Position numbers and translations under genes: made by a program. The notes under the pieces are model-generated. The model had not been told where the DNA came from and did no database searches. It was given only the letters and a program-made list of their open reading frames with translations. Source: Auanema rhodensis (taxonomy: Eukaryota > Nematoda > Chromadorea > Rhabditida > Rhabditidae). Taken from it: 64,000 nucleotides of DNA. This document shows, in pieces, positions 22,280 through 35,382 of this stretch. The stretch's first letter is position 1. The number at the start of each line of letters is the position of its first letter. The DNA lies in assembly GCA_964057225.1 (NCBI GenBank), contig OZ059897.1, positions 15,500,001 through 15,564,000 of the forward strand, in the 5' to 3' direction.

Positions 22280-23320
22280 TGAACTTTTTTCATAACCAAG
22301 GCAGCAATTGAAAACCAAAAATATTTTTTTTAATATAAAAATATTAAAAAATGAAAATATAAATAAGAATATTAGATACAAGATATAAGATATGTTAAGA
22401 TAAAAAGAAGTTAACAACGTTGAACCAAATACTGCACCAATTCGATATTTCTGAAACAAGAAGTCAGTTGTTAGTGACTTTAGCTTAAGCTTTAACGTCA
22501 ATATTTAACTTCCAGAAGATCAGGAAAGGTACGTTCAGTACTATTTTTTCATTTGTTTAGTTAAATATAATAACTAACTATAACATAAAAGTTATAATTG
22601 TAATGAGAAAATACTTTAGTATCACTGATAAACTGATTTTTCTATCCGATATTCATTGAAAAATCTTTCATTTTGTTTGATTTTCTTCTATAAATACAAA
22701 AGAATCTTTGAAAATGAACAAATCAAAAGTTCGTCATTCAATTTTCTCAGCAACTAGATCAAATTCTACTTTGCAATTTGTGCGAACAAATTGAAATTGA
22801 TTTGAAGAAGAATTTTTGTGGCAAAAAAAAGTTGAATCACTTTAAGTAAATAAATTATTTTAACTATTTGATTAAACTAACAGATAAAAAAAAAATATTT
22901 TTAATATTTTAATGATACGTGAAAATCACGTGAATTTATTATAATTAATATTATTTGATAGATCGGTTGTCTTTTTATAAATATATTATAATATATGTAA
23001 TAAAACTAATTGATTCATTCGCATTTTTATTTACAAAATTAAACAATTTATTTATGTACATACCTAGTATGTTATTGTACTGATAAAGCATATCATTCAA
23101 AAAAAAAAGTTTTGATTCATGTAATTATGGAAATGTTGTTGTGGCATGATCATATAGTTTAAGTGAGTACTATTCCCGTATCGCACATTTCGTCGTGATT
23201 ATTGTCTAGACAACTGATAGTGATAAGATGTCAATGTAGTTAGCTAAAAATAGTTTACTATATTAACTATATTATATTTTTATTATTATTTATTTATAAA
23301 TACTCACTATAATTATTCAG
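22280..23320. other. Intergenic region, nothing recognised
   Basis: AT-rich DNA between two minus-strand genes; no supported feature. Confidence 0.5.
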
Positions 23321-23831
23321 CTAAGCAACTGATTCATCCTTATCTTGAGATATATTTGGACCATTTTCTATGTCTATTCTGTTATAAGCATCCAAAAGAC
23401 GTCTGAAATTGTAATTTTTTTTATTTTAATAAACATATTAATTAATAAATAATATCAATATATACATATATTACTTATATAAATAATTTTTTATTTAAAA
23501 GAGACTTACTGTAATTCTAAAAATCGTGCAACGCTATTTAATCTACTCTGTTCTTCTAATCGTTCGACATCTCTGAAATAATATAATATAATTTAAATAA
23601 TAAAATAATTTACCTTCTATGAGTATATATACAATAGGCTACCCATGCTGCTGAGCAACAAACATATATAAAGAATATTACCCAAAACTTTGTTTGAATC
23701 TCTTCCATTAGAAGATTTGCACTCTAAAATATAAATTAATATATTAGAACAAAAAAAAACAAAAATACCTGTAAATCAGAATCTTTATACGGTTCGGGAT
23801 TGCCATTTGATGTGCTGGGTTGTATTATCAT
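23321..23831 (-). CDS. Small single-pass membrane protein, unknown family
   Basis: Four exons, about 95 residues, starting MIIQPSTSNGNPEPYK. A transmembrane helix (FWVIFFIYVCCSAAWVAYCI) is followed by a basic YTHRRDVERLEEQ turn and a helical tail (LNSVARFLELQRLLDAY) ending in an acidic stretch. The predicted topology is N-terminus outside or lumenal and a cytosolic amphipathic tail (inference from positive-inside). Joins are at GT-AG sites. An additional upstream coding exon cannot be excluded. Confidence 0.55.
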
Positions 23832-26085
23832 TGATGTTATATCTAAACCAACTATTTCTATTTGAGTATACAAAAGGAAAAAACTAAGTTATAATAAAGA
23901 CAATGAAAGTTCATAGATCAAACAATATAATAAATTTTAAAAATATATATTTTTAAATATTTTAACAAAATTTTTATTTTAAATATATATTATATAATAT
24001 AATTTAAAAAAAACATTATATTTCAAAGCATCAATGGATAAATATTAATATATATAAACAATTAAATAAATAATATTTTTACTTTTTAAAAAAAAAATAT
24101 TTCTTCAACAAATTTTTATAAAAAATATAATTTTTTTCCAAAATAAAAAATAAAGAATAGCAAGTTGCAATAACCAAACTGAGAAGATTACTATTTGCTT
24201 AAAATTGGAAAATTCATAAAGTACTTTGATCACAATTTTTATTAAAAACTTTAATAAAAAAGAAAATTTCGAAAAATAACTATTTAACATAGTTTTCATA
24301 CATACATACTGGATTTAAAGTTCAAAAGTGCAAAAACAAAAATATATTTTCACTAGATTGATATACACAACTCATGACACTTATAGTTTGAAGCTTTAAC
24401 TAGGCATTTGAAGAGATGTAATCGAATATAGTGATAGACATCAAGTAGGTGGTGAGAAAAATGGATTAAAACAACAAAGAAATAGGTCAAAAATACAAAA
24501 AAAATGCCATTTTGCGTTTGGAAATTGTCAGGCATCATCCAGAATTTTCATGTCTTTCTTTCTTTTTCTTCCTATTTCTCTGCTCTTCCGCTTTCCCTCA
24601 CAACTTCTCAATCTACTCCTTCTCTTTTTCTATTTCTAACACACATGCTTCAACGGCAAAATGAGCTAAGTAAACACAAAGCTCAGCTTACATAACATTC
24701 AGGCAAAAGAAATTTCGGAAAAAAATTAATTTTCATTCATCTCTTTTGCGTGCCTGAATAAAATAAAAAGAAGAAAGTACTTTTAACGTAAAAATTTTTG
24801 AGGAAATGTTTTATTGTGAGTCGTTAAATGTTTTTGAATCATTGATGTCCACTTGATTAACAGAAGGGATAGAAAGAATATAAGAAAATGCAAGAGAGTC
24901 AAAACGAAAAAGAGAGTTCGAAAGATAAGAAATTGTCAGAAAACATGAGAGAAACATATAAAAAATAAGAGAGTTGTGAAAGAAAATAAGAAAAATTCGA
25001 GGGGGGAATCAAAGTAATATGAAAAATTCTGATGACAACTTGATTTGTGTTCAGGTTTCCTATAATTTATTGATTTTCTTGGAAACTTCCATAGATAAAC
25101 CGATGTTATACCTTAACTAAATCACACAATTAAGTGTATACAACGCAAAAAGGCTGATGAAAAAAAAATTAAAACTTGATTAACACTTCTGATAATCATT
25201 TTCTGTTGTTAGACAACAAATTATTGAAAAACACATTAAATATCAATAGATTGAAAGAAAAAAACGAGAAATATAAGAAGAACTAGATGAGCTACAATCA
25301 AATGTTCTTTGAGCATTTCATTGCAACTGTATAAAATACAGTTGAAGCTGTAAGTAAAATGATTTAACTAAAGGATAATCAAAGAAATGAATTGTTTGCA
25401 TTTCACTTTTTTCATTCGTAAAGGCCAGTGAGTTGAATCAAGTCTCTAACATAACTTTAAAAGTTTTAAATGAATGAATTGAGAAACTATTTGTATTTCT
25501 TGTATTCTACATGACAAATAAAATATATTTTATATATAATATATAAATGAAATGAACAAAAAAATCAATAATTATTTCAAATAGTTTCATATAGTATATA
25601 GTATATATCTCTTATTTCTTAAAATTGTGATGCAATATCTTAGAGAGAACTGGATATAAAGACAAAAAAAAGGATTGGGATATATAATATGAACAATCTT
25701 ATAGAACAATTGATTTAGTATTACATCTAATCAAAAGATTCAGAAGAAGAAGAAGAAGAAGAAGAAGAAGATGAACTAATGCTGCCAGTTCAAAAATTAT
25801 GTGGTTGTGATTGAAGAAATGAGAGAAATGACTGATATAGTTTGTATAGTTCAGATATAGATCTTAGATTATAATATATTTAAATTGAATTTTAATTCAA
25901 AAAAAATGTATTTGATAATAGCGATAAAACAAATTTTCTATTTTCTTAGAAAATTAATTTAGAAAAGGAAGAAATAAAAACAAGAAATATGGGGGATGTT
26001 TCAATTTGATAAGAAATCGGTCAAAAGGAAAAAAACTAAAGTGGGTGTGACAATGGAGGGCAAAGGTAAATCGAGTAAATGACTG
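23832..26085. other. Gene-poor region with (GAA)n tract
   Basis: No supported gene. A (GAA)n run lies at about 25741-25772; otherwise AT- and purine-rich DNA. Confidence 0.5.
25741..25772. repeat. (GAA)n microsatellite
   Basis: About ten uninterrupted GAA units on the plus strand. Confidence 0.9.
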
Positions 26086-26260
26086 TCAGTTTGTCTGATG
26101 TTGAGACACCATTACGGAGATTGTACGGGGGCAAAAACGAATTGTTCTATCGTTAACGAAGTTGTCTCGTTTCTCTGTTGGTTCTGTATTATTTCCAGCA
26201 TAAGGATTTTGGCGTGCCGTACGAGCAATAGATAGCAATGAAACCGGTTGGAAACTTTCA
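26086..26260 (-). other. Possible orphan terminal exon (low confidence)
   Basis: An open minus-strand frame within a GC-richer island reads TARQNPYAGNNTEPTEKRDN, then FVNDRTIRFCPRTISVMV and SQHQTN before a stop. Composition is coding-like, unlike the flanks. No convincing upstream exon or homology could be recognised. Confidence 0.25.
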
Positions 26261-26607
26261 AACAAAGCGAGAGAATAGGAGAACGATGCAATGAATGAGA
26301 GAGAAATAGATGTGGGAGGGGAAAAGATAGTTAGAGAATATGAGAGTAGAAGATGAATGAGAAAGATGTAAAATTTAGAGCAAAAAAGGTTGAAATGCAG
26401 CAAGTAGTTAGAAATCTAGGAAGCACTCACTTTTACCAGATACAACAAAAATTTTTTAAATACATTTCTTCTGAAAATGACAGAAAGATAATCATGAGAT
26501 GAGTTTGAGGGCAGACTTGCCAGGTTGCAAAGTAACCAGGCGTTTGAAGGATCACTAATCTATTTATCAGCTGTTATTAAGAATTTTGTTTTTTTTGTTT
26601 CAAATTA

Positions 26608-26721
26608 TTAAAAAACAAAACAGCATTTTTCAGAAGAATTTCTATGTTCTGATTCTTCCGTGAGAACAGCATCATCAGGCTCAGGATTATCAGCATGAAG
26701 TCGATCGTAGGTAGTCCACGA
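26608..26721 (-). other. Possible orphan C-terminal exon ending in CCFVF (low confidence)
   Basis: A 37-residue open frame in a GC-richer island containing YDRLHADNPEPDD and LTEESEHRN and ending CCFVF-stop, which has the form of a CaaX tail. It is preceded by a stop with no clear splice acceptor. It could be a decayed or mis-framed exon. Confidence 0.2.
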
Positions 26722-27703
26722 TCACGATCCGGTTTTTATGAATTTTCCAACCAAATTCTTGAAGGAATATGAAGAAAATAATCCTATGATTGCCATCGAT
26801 TTTACCAGAATAACTATTTGAAGAACATCATAAGAAAGATCCATAACGATTATGTTTTAGCTTAAGATAATCTTCAGATTTATTGGTAAAAGCAATTAAT
26901 TGTAGAATAGTATCTTTAAAGAAGTAAAAAATTGTAAAAGAAAAGCTAGTAGCGTATTGTATTCATTCAAATAAAATACAAATTTTAAGAATATGTTGGC
27001 GGAGTCATACGTGTCCGTCCCTACGTGACTCATTAGCATAATATTCGTTACAAAAAATATCAACAATGTTAGAAATGCATAAGAGTTATAGTATATGTAT
27101 TTGTTGTTAATTAAAAATAATATTTTAAATAATAAATACTATATAGATAGATATAGATAGATAGTGTGCTAAATGATCATCCTTTTAATCTTTTATTTTT
27201 TAACAAAAAAAAATTAATTAATGAATATTTATATGCATATATATGTATATAGAAATATTTTTTTATATTCAGTAAACATTTGTGAAGAAAGCAAAATATA
27301 CAATTCAAAGAAAAAAGTTTTATTTAAGCAGAAAACATGATATACACATTAGTAACAGAAAAATGATATACATATTGATATGAATGTTAATACATTTTCA
27401 TAAAATTGAAGAAGTTAAAGAAGAAAAGAAGATGGTAAGAGGGGAAGAGGAGGGGGAGGAAGAGGAAAAAGAATAATACAAATTATAATTCTAAAGTGAT
27501 ATAATTTAATTTTTTTTTTGTTCGATAATGAATAGAACATTGATAATGGTTTTCAATTTGATTGATACAAAATTCACAGATAAGAAGGAATATTGCACAT
27601 GAAATGTAATTCATAAAACAATAATTATTGTTATTTTCCTTTGTTTTCTTTTTTTTTCTATTTTTTTTTGAATTAAATAAATAACAACAAAAAGATGATT
27701 AAG
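26722..27703. other. Intergenic region, nothing recognised
   Basis: AT-rich, with short GATA repeats near 27145-27160 and a GGAAGAGGAGG purine run near 27440. Confidence 0.5.
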
Positions 27704-28805
27704 CTAAAATGGTACACGGTTATCACGTAGATATGTTTCATCATTATCTAGATGATAGAAATATTTTTTTGAACTTTCAATCTTATCTATACAATATGCT
27801 GTTTGATTATGATGTCCACTACGTAATTGACAAAGTAAATATTGTTCACACATAAAATCACATTTCACATCTTCAACACGATAAGAATATCTGAAATTTA
27901 TTATAATAAGTATTATATCAATTTGATTTTAAACTTTAATTACCTTATAAATTGTTTTCTCCATACTTTATTCTTAACTATACGGTTAAGAACAGTATTC
28001 CATGAATTCGGAGATAAATCTTTCATTCCATATGCTTCCTAAATTTGAATAAAATTAAATATATAATATAATATAATATATATTATACCTTTGCTGAATA
28101 TAGTTTCTGCCAAATTGGTGGATTATCTTCTGTTGCTGTATTAATATCTGTCCAATAGTTATCAATATCAACAATATTCTTAAACAATTATTATAATTCA
28201 GGTTATAAATATAAAATTAAAATATACATAATTCTGCGCTGAATCTATGCTGAAGATTCGATAACCTGGGTTCACATCTGAGAATGTTGTAACTGAAGGA
28301 GCAGCATATCCAACATTTATTGGCTTTGAGTTAATATCATTCATATCTTCATAAAACATTATAAAATAATCTAAATGAACATGACCGAAGAACTGTCCTA
28401 CTATTGTTGAAGAAAATCTAAATTATATATTCAAAATATTTTCATATGAAATACTGATTACCTTTGTACAACTTTGTAATAATTTCTAGCCCATCCTTCT
28501 AAACATTCTTCATTTCCGGGAGGAATATGAGCCATGATATGTACAACTTCTCCAGCTTGTTCCGACTTAGAAAAAATAAGAATATAAGAAGAAAAGAAAA
28601 TTGTTATTTACCATATATAGTTCAGCTACAAGCCATGACATTGTACCATCGGGATCACTTTGATTTAAATATAAGAAACTGAAATTGAAAATATTCAAAT
28701 TAATTTTTTTAATCCAAAAACTTACAAGTTTGTAGTTTCACAGTAGCCAGTATTTAAAGAAATTAATTTTAACCCCTTAGCTGTATACATACTATATGAT
28801 CCTCG

Positions 28806-28850
<45 letters not shown>

Positions 28851-30219
28851 TATAAAAGAGAAAAACTAACTAATTATTTGTATCCAAAGCTACATTATCT
28901 AACCAATCATTACTTATATTACTGATTGTATTGTATAACCAAGTAGGTAAAAATTTCTTTTCCGTAATAGTATGAGGAGCAAAACTAAAGCAAAGAACTT
29001 TAAAATTGAAATAACTAATGATATTACCTATTAACTGGAACTCCTTCATGATTTCCAACAGCCCAATATATTGGAATATTTGGAAAAACATTTCTTATAG
29101 TATCAGAGATATTTTTAATTCCTTGTATATGCTTTTCTTTTGAATATTCCCAATCAACATGATTCAAGAAATCACCAGACATCATGATGTAATCAATCTT
29201 TAATTTTTTTTAAAATTGTCAAAACTTTGAAGTTATAACTTACTTCTTCAGTTTTCTTAATATGTTGAAGCATATGTGAGAATGTATGTATTGGAATATC
29301 ACAATCAGCAGCAGTTCCCCAGTATCCAGCTGGTTTTGATGGATTAGCTGAATGATTATAATGTTATTAATTTATTTTAAAAGAATATTAAATTAAATAA
29401 ATATTTAAAAAAAAACTGACGAACTGTATTCTGGCAACAAACGGGTAAACCGCAATTAGCTTCTGCACCAGGAGTATAATCATAATCTATATGTAAGTCA
29501 GATAATTGAAGTGCTCGGATAATTTTTCCTTTTTCAATATCTGAAAAAATATATTTTTAACTATAAGATATTGAGTAAGACAAACTTTTAGGAAGATGAG
29601 GCTTTGCCTTTACTTTGGGTTTAGGTGGTAGGAAAACCTTTAAAAATAACATATAAATAATTATATTAAAATAAGTTTAACATACTTCCCATCCAGCTTG
29701 ACTTTTATCAGTAACATCAGCACAATCAGGAAGCAAAATACCGCATAACTGTGATGGTGATGATGATGATAATCGACGAAAAACATAAAAGAATTCCTCC
29801 TTTAAAAATATAAAATTGTTTTAATTTTTAAAAAAATATATAAATTACCCTAAACTGATTTGATATTCCATCACATACAACCCAGCTTTGTTTAGCGAAT
29901 AATTTACAAATAACTTTTGCAAATTCCAAAATAACAGGCTCTGAGGCATCAACTTTAACGACAAAACTGAATAAGATAATAGAAAACTTGAAAGAAAATC
30001 TGAAAAATACCTCATAAACGATATAGCAGCAACACATGATGAACATTTAATATCAAATTGAAGTCTTTCATTGTCGTTTAGAACTGAAGTTTTAAAAAAA
30101 AGTTTTGAAAAAAATATAAAAAACATACTTTGATCATATTTATTATATTTTTTTATTGGATTACTTGTACTATAATGAACTAAAACTAAAGCAATTAGAA
30201 TTAGAGGTGGTTTTCTCAT
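27704..30219 (-). CDS. asm: Acid sphingomyelinase (saposin-type domain plus metallophosphatase)
   Basis: About 15 short exons, around 600 residues. Signal peptide MRKPPLILIALVLVHYSTSN, then a saposin-B-like domain (FDIKCSSCVAAISF ... VICKLFAKQSWVVCDGI ... LCGILLPDC), a Pro/Lys linker and the zinc metallophosphatase. Its motifs are LQLSDLHIDYDY (DxH), SGDFLNHVDW (Asp and the His four residues on), VGNHEGVPVNRF, HIMAHIPPG and FGHVHLDYF (HxH). These match the metal and acid-base positions known for human ASM. It cleaves sphingomyelin to ceramide and phosphocholine in lysosomes or after secretion. All metal ligands are present, so it should be active. An intron near 28811-28846 contains a (TA)n run. 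Confidence 0.95.
28811..28846. repeat. (TA)n microsatellite in an asm intron
   Basis: About 18 TA units. Confidence 0.9.
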
Positions 30220-31770
30220 CTAGAAAATATAAAATAATAATTAAAGATTATTATAATAGTTAGTTTTTTGAAGAATAATAACACAACGATGAAATAAACA
30301 AGAAAACAGTGAAAAGAGAAGAAACATCATAAAGAGATGATGAGATCTCAGATGATTTCTGGAACGAATTAAGACAAAGAACGGAAGAAATAGAAAGAAA
30401 TCGATAATCCATATAGATTCTTTAGTGTTTTCACATACCATTAGAGAATCGTATAAGATTTAAAACTATAGTGAAGTAAGAAAAGACTTTATGAGCTGTT
30501 AGCTATTAGTACAATGAAAGATGAGGCAAGTGAGATAGGAATGTGGAAAAGCTGACGAGGAGATGACCTAGCTGTTGGGAGTTTGAACTATGTGACATAG
30601 ACAGCTTTATTAATATGTCTAAGTCTAAACTAAGGCTGACAAGTCGACCTACGACAGTTAAACTAAATCTGTGAAAGTCGTCTTAAGATTCAATGATTTC
30701 TTGATCTTCTTCATCAAACTATCTACTTCTCTCATCTTTGTCGTCAGCTGTTAAGCATGAAAAAATAACTTCAATCTAAAGCTGAATTAAAATAATTAAT
30801 CTTTTTAAAAACTATATCATATGGTATAAGTGGGTGATAATAAATGATTAAGATATATCAGATTATTCTGAACAAGTGTAACAAATTACATTTGAAATAA
30901 TTTTTTCTTCTTATTGTGTTATATAATTTTGAAGAATTTTTCTGTAATGATAGGCAGGTTATTGGAATATTTGATATAATTAAATCTAAAAAAGTTGAGA
31001 AGGAAAGTAAAAATTGAGAGAGAAACTTTGAAGAGGACATGAAGTATCACATGTTTCTCATTAATTTCAAGAGTCAGGTAGATGAGCAGACGTATTAATG
31101 GCAGAAATGAGAGAAAATAAAGAAAAACTAATAATGGATTGTGAATCTTGTTTTAAGGCTAGACTACAATTTTTTGTTCAAAAAAAGATTAACAGATGTT
31201 TGAAAATGAAAAGAAACAGTTGGTTTTCATCATTACCTCCTTTTTCTTTTTTTTAAATATTACTCAAAAGAAAAAAATAATAATTAATAATGAAATAGGT
31301 GGTCTGAAATTTAAATTTTAAATAATATATATTATACTGTATCTAAAATAAATAATATTAAAGAATAAATAAAAATATTATAATAAATCAACATTAATTA
31401 TAATATGTCAATAATGAATAGAATAAATAGTATATAATATGAAATGAAACAGCCTTTTCATCTCTTTTAAACTTAAGTTATATTATTATTGCTCATAATA
31501 TTTTTCATTTAAAAATCTGTTCAATAGATCCTGTGAACGAATGTATTTTCTTGATTATTCAGATTGATGATTCATATTCTTCAGAAATATTACATTGAAT
31601 GTGATATGTTTATTACTTTATTAACTATTATATAACGATTATATAAAATCGATTTATCCATGAATATTTTATTTGTGTGATATACTATATACTATATGTG
31701 GAAAAATATTATAATATTCTTAAATATTTTTATTTCAGATAATCTTTTTTTACAATTTCAATAAGATTAA
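30220..31770. other. Intergenic region between divergent genes
   Basis: Between the minus-strand sphingomyelinase and the plus-strand methyltransferase. Holds both promoters in principle, but no motif could be assigned with confidence. Confidence 0.5.
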
Positions 31771-32895
31771 CATGTATAATCGATTCTTCTTTCTTTTATT
31801 TATATTATTTATTACTTCATTAATTTATCTTATATTAATATTTGTTAAAGCAAATTGTAAGTTTTGGAAATTTATTTTTGATTTTTAAATTAAATTTAAA
31901 TTTTTAAGTTTTAATTTCACCTATGACACATTCAATCCAGTCAAATAACGAAATATCAGATTTTATGATTGATGTCTTCCGAAAACAAGTATTTTCTTTT
32001 GAATTATAATTAACTTGAAAAAAATATTTACTAAGGCACCTTTACGTCGAAGAGCATTTCGAATAATTTTAGAAAATAATGAAAAGGATTACTTAACATT
32101 CTATAATGCTCTTGTACCTGAGGTAGAAGCATTTTCTTTTAAAAATTCAATTTTATGTGAATTTAAAGATATTTTGTATGGATAAAGTACGATTAGGAAC
32201 TATTGGAGATGGTGGTAAATGGATATGTAGCCCTCAAAGGTTAGTTATTTTAATATTTATATAAGTATGTTGATATAGATTACCAAATGATTGTGCAATT
32301 GTTTCTTTGGGATTATATAATTCAATAAGTTTTGATGAAGATTTACAATTAATTTCTAATAAACGATGCCGTCTTATCGGAATAGATCAGGTAAATTCAA
32401 ATTCAAACATGTTCAGAAGATTCACAGATATTCAGATGAAACAAGATAGTTCTACTAATAAACGATTAGCTGAACTAAATGGAAAATCAATTGTAGCTAG
32501 AGTAGGTGAAACTGAAGAACCCAATACTTCACGTTTATCTGATTTACTAAAATTGGAAAAAATAAATAAAGTCGAAATTTTAAAAATGGATATAGAAGGA
32601 TCTGAATACAGTTCTTTAATACCATTTCTTGAAAAGAACAATGTATCACAGGTATTCTTATTTTTTATTCTTCTAGAATTTTTTTATTTTTTTTCAGGTT
32701 CTCATGGAATTACATGATAATGGTGGTGCAGCTGGTAAAGTTAAAATTTTAAATAAGCTTTCGAAACTAGGATATTGGTTACTATCACAAGAAATTAATG
32801 GCCGTTATCACCAGTTAGTTGAACTAGTTTTCATTCATGAATCACAATTTAATCGTTATCATGTTGTTCCAATAGCTCGATATCTTGATTTCTAA
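31771..32895 (+). CDS. FkbM-type (Methyltransf_21) methyltransferase-like protein, type II membrane
   Basis: Six exons, about 270 residues. The N-terminus (MYNRFFFLLFILFITSLIYL) is a signal anchor. The globular part contains GTIGDGGKWICSP, VSLGLYNSISFDEDL, a long exon with KVEILKMDIEGSEYSSL, then VLMELHDNGGAAGK and a C-terminal HVVPIARYLDF. The KMDIEGSE motif is the signature of the FkbM/Methyltransf_21 family, which uses S-adenosylmethionine. Nematodes have an expanded set of such Golgi/ER-type proteins with unknown substrates. The last exon joins after a TTTTTTCAG acceptor at about 32698. Confidence 0.88.
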
Positions 32896-32971
32896 CTTAA
32901 TTTCTTTTTTTTTTCGAATAAATACATTTCAAAACCTGACAAAAGCAATCAAATAAAAAAGCAAAAAGATT

Positions 32972-33053
32972 CGCAGTCAGCAGGATTCGAACCTACGCGG
33001 GCAGAGCCCAATTGATTTCTAGTCAATCTCCTTAACCACTCGGACATGACTGC
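32972..33053 (-). tRNA. tRNA-Ser (anticodon AGA)
   Basis: 82 nt on the minus strand: acceptor GCAGTCA/TGACTGC, D arm with GAGTGGTTAAGG, anticodon stem TTGA/TCAA with anticodon AGA (33020-33018), long class II variable arm (GGGCTCTGCCC), T loop GTTCGAATC. Confidence 0.97.
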
Positions 33054-33209
33054 ACGATTTCGTAAGAGGTCAAAGTTTTTAACATCATCATTACACCCTA
33101 TAATGTAAAACTATTTATAAAGCATATTGAGCATGAAATATTATGTATTACATACATTGATTTTATATAATATTATTATACTAAAACTAAGTTAACGTAT
33201 TAACATGCT

Positions 33210-35214
33210 TCAGTATACAAAGACAAAACAAATTGATAAAATAAATGAAACTACAGAAAACTTGAGATCGAATGAACTACTTGTAGTTACGGAGTTTAAG
33301 GATTGTGTTGTTGCATATGTTGTGGGAGTTGGGTCAGTTGAGACAGTCGTATTAGATGGATCAACCCAATCAGCAATAAAAAGATTCAAATCATATTGAG
33401 AAGATGCATTCCTAGAAGATCCCCATACAAGCTTTGTTCCAGCATAATTCATCATAGCGAATGAATTAAATTGCCATTTATCACCATAAGTAACCTGAAA
33501 AGTATTTTTAAAAAATAAAAATAATTGACAAGCATACTCTTTCTAAGTTAGTACCATCATCATTAATTATATAAAGAGAAAATGCTCCAAAACCGTTTTG
33601 GGCATCATCATGATTTGAACTGAAAATTTAAAAAATCAACTTCTATTTGAAATTTTGAAAAATTTACCTAAAAATAACTCTTTTATTATCAATATAATAA
33701 GGAGCCCAATTAGCTTGTGTTAAATTAGTAATTTGCCTCATATTTTGACCATCAATATCAATAACAAATAATTCCATAGCAATTGGTTCTACTAAGTCGT
33801 ATGATAAAAGTGTCTAAACAATAATTATAAAAAAATGTTCTTCAATAAAATGATATAACCTTGTATTTCTTTATATCTTCATCAGTTTTTGGTCGGCTTG
33901 CACGGAATATAAGGCGTTTTCCATCAGGTGAAAAGAAACTTCCTCCGTCATATCCCAAAGTATTAGTTAACTAGAATATATTATTTAGTTAAAAACATTA
34001 TAATATCTTGTATTATACTTGTTTAAGATTGGTTCCATCACTATTCATTATCCATAATTCTAAATCTCCACTTCGAATAGATGTAAAAGCAATCTTTGTG
34101 CCATCTGGAGAAAGAACTCCTTCAGCATCATATCCTGGAGAATTTGTTAATCTCTGGACAATATTACCATATTTATCAACCTTTAAATGAATAATATAAT
34201 AATAAAAAGGGAAAGAAAACAAAAACCTTGAATATATCATAATCAGGAACAATATCCCAAGTATATGACGTATTACAGAGCTGTTTAAGTACAGGATCTT
34301 GAATTGTAGTTGGGTTAGCGCACTTCTTTGGTGGACAAGTCTTTGATATATCTGGATACCTATCAGCAGTTATCTAAATGTTTAGATAATTTAAATATAT
34401 TGAAAGAAAAGCTGACATTCCAAAAGTTTCCAGCATATAGACGATGATTATTATCAGCTTCTTTAAAGAAAAAGGAACAAGTTGTACCACCAAGTCCTGT
34501 ACTAATTCTGCGTAAAGTTTGTTGTCTTGGATCAATGTTCAAATCCAGTTCATAAATCTAAAGTAATATTTTGTGTTTTAACATAGGAATATGTGCTTAC
34601 TTGGTCACAATCAGTACCGTAACCAGTTGCTTGCAAAGTTAGTTTTGAATCATCAAAACTGGAATAAAAAGATTAAATCTAACGGAAGTAAATTTGAAAT
34701 TTTGTAAAACGATTAATAGAAAAGTTCAAAAGTACCTAAAATATCCTTCAGCATTTTCACCTTGAAATGTTAGTTGTTTAACATTTTTAAAATGTGTCTC
34801 TCCTTGAAAATGGATAACATTATCATATGGCTCTGTTTCTAAATCTTGCCATCTAGTCTATAACATCAATCAATAAAATTATTGAAAAATACGGAAAATG
34901 GAAATAAAATATTAAGAAATACACACAGGAATGGTTGATGTTGATATTCTATTTGTCTTCAATTCTTCTGCTTTAGTATCCCAAAATGAGCCTAAACTCT
35001 GTTTCTGCAATAAGTACAATTATTAATATGTGGAAATATATTATAAATTTTAAAAAGATTCAAATAATATTCATAATTACTATTATGAATAAGAATATTC
35101 ATTTCTTTCTTCTTTTTTTCTTACCCATTTGTCGTAGAATCCATCATCTGCAGATGGAATTGCAGCATATGCTAAAGAGCAAACAGCAACAAAGAATATC
35201 AGACGACGATCCAT
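33210..35214 (-). CDS. Secreted PD40/TolB-like beta-propeller protein, probably GPI-anchored
   Basis: Nine or so exons, about 500 residues. Signal peptide MDRRLIFFVAVCSLAYAAIP. The propeller repeats are clear: TSIRSGDLELWIMNSDGTNL, LTNTLGYDGGSFFSPDGKRL, LFVIDIDGQNMRQITNL, SLYIINDDGTNLERVTYGD and FNSFAMMNYAGTKLVWGSSR, that is the WD40-like PD40 motif of TolB and DPP4-type propellers. The tail is Ser/Thr-rich (TVSTDPTPTTYATTQ) and ends in a hydrophobic segment (KFSVVSFILSICFVFVY), which fits a GPI signal. No peptidase domain follows, so a binding rather than catalytic role is likely. The promoter carries GATA and TATA elements. Confidence 0.88.
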
Positions 35215-35330
35215 TCCTGCAAAAAAAAAGAATATGAACTTTACATAATTAAAGATCTTATCGAAACGAAATCATAAAATGGTATAATATCTGAAAATAT
35301 CATAATCAAACTTCTGCTCAAACGTTCATA

Positions 35331-35382
35331 GTTTATATAGTTTTGAGAATACACGATAAGCTTTTTCTTGCTCAACTGATAA
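35331..35382 (-). promoter_or_regulatory. GATA site and TATA box of the PD40 gene
   Basis: ACTGATAA at 35375-35382 (plus strand; TTATCAGT on the gene strand), a further GATAAG at 35355-35360, and CTATATAAAC on the minus strand at 35340-35331, about 120 bp before ATG 35214. Confidence 0.45.
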
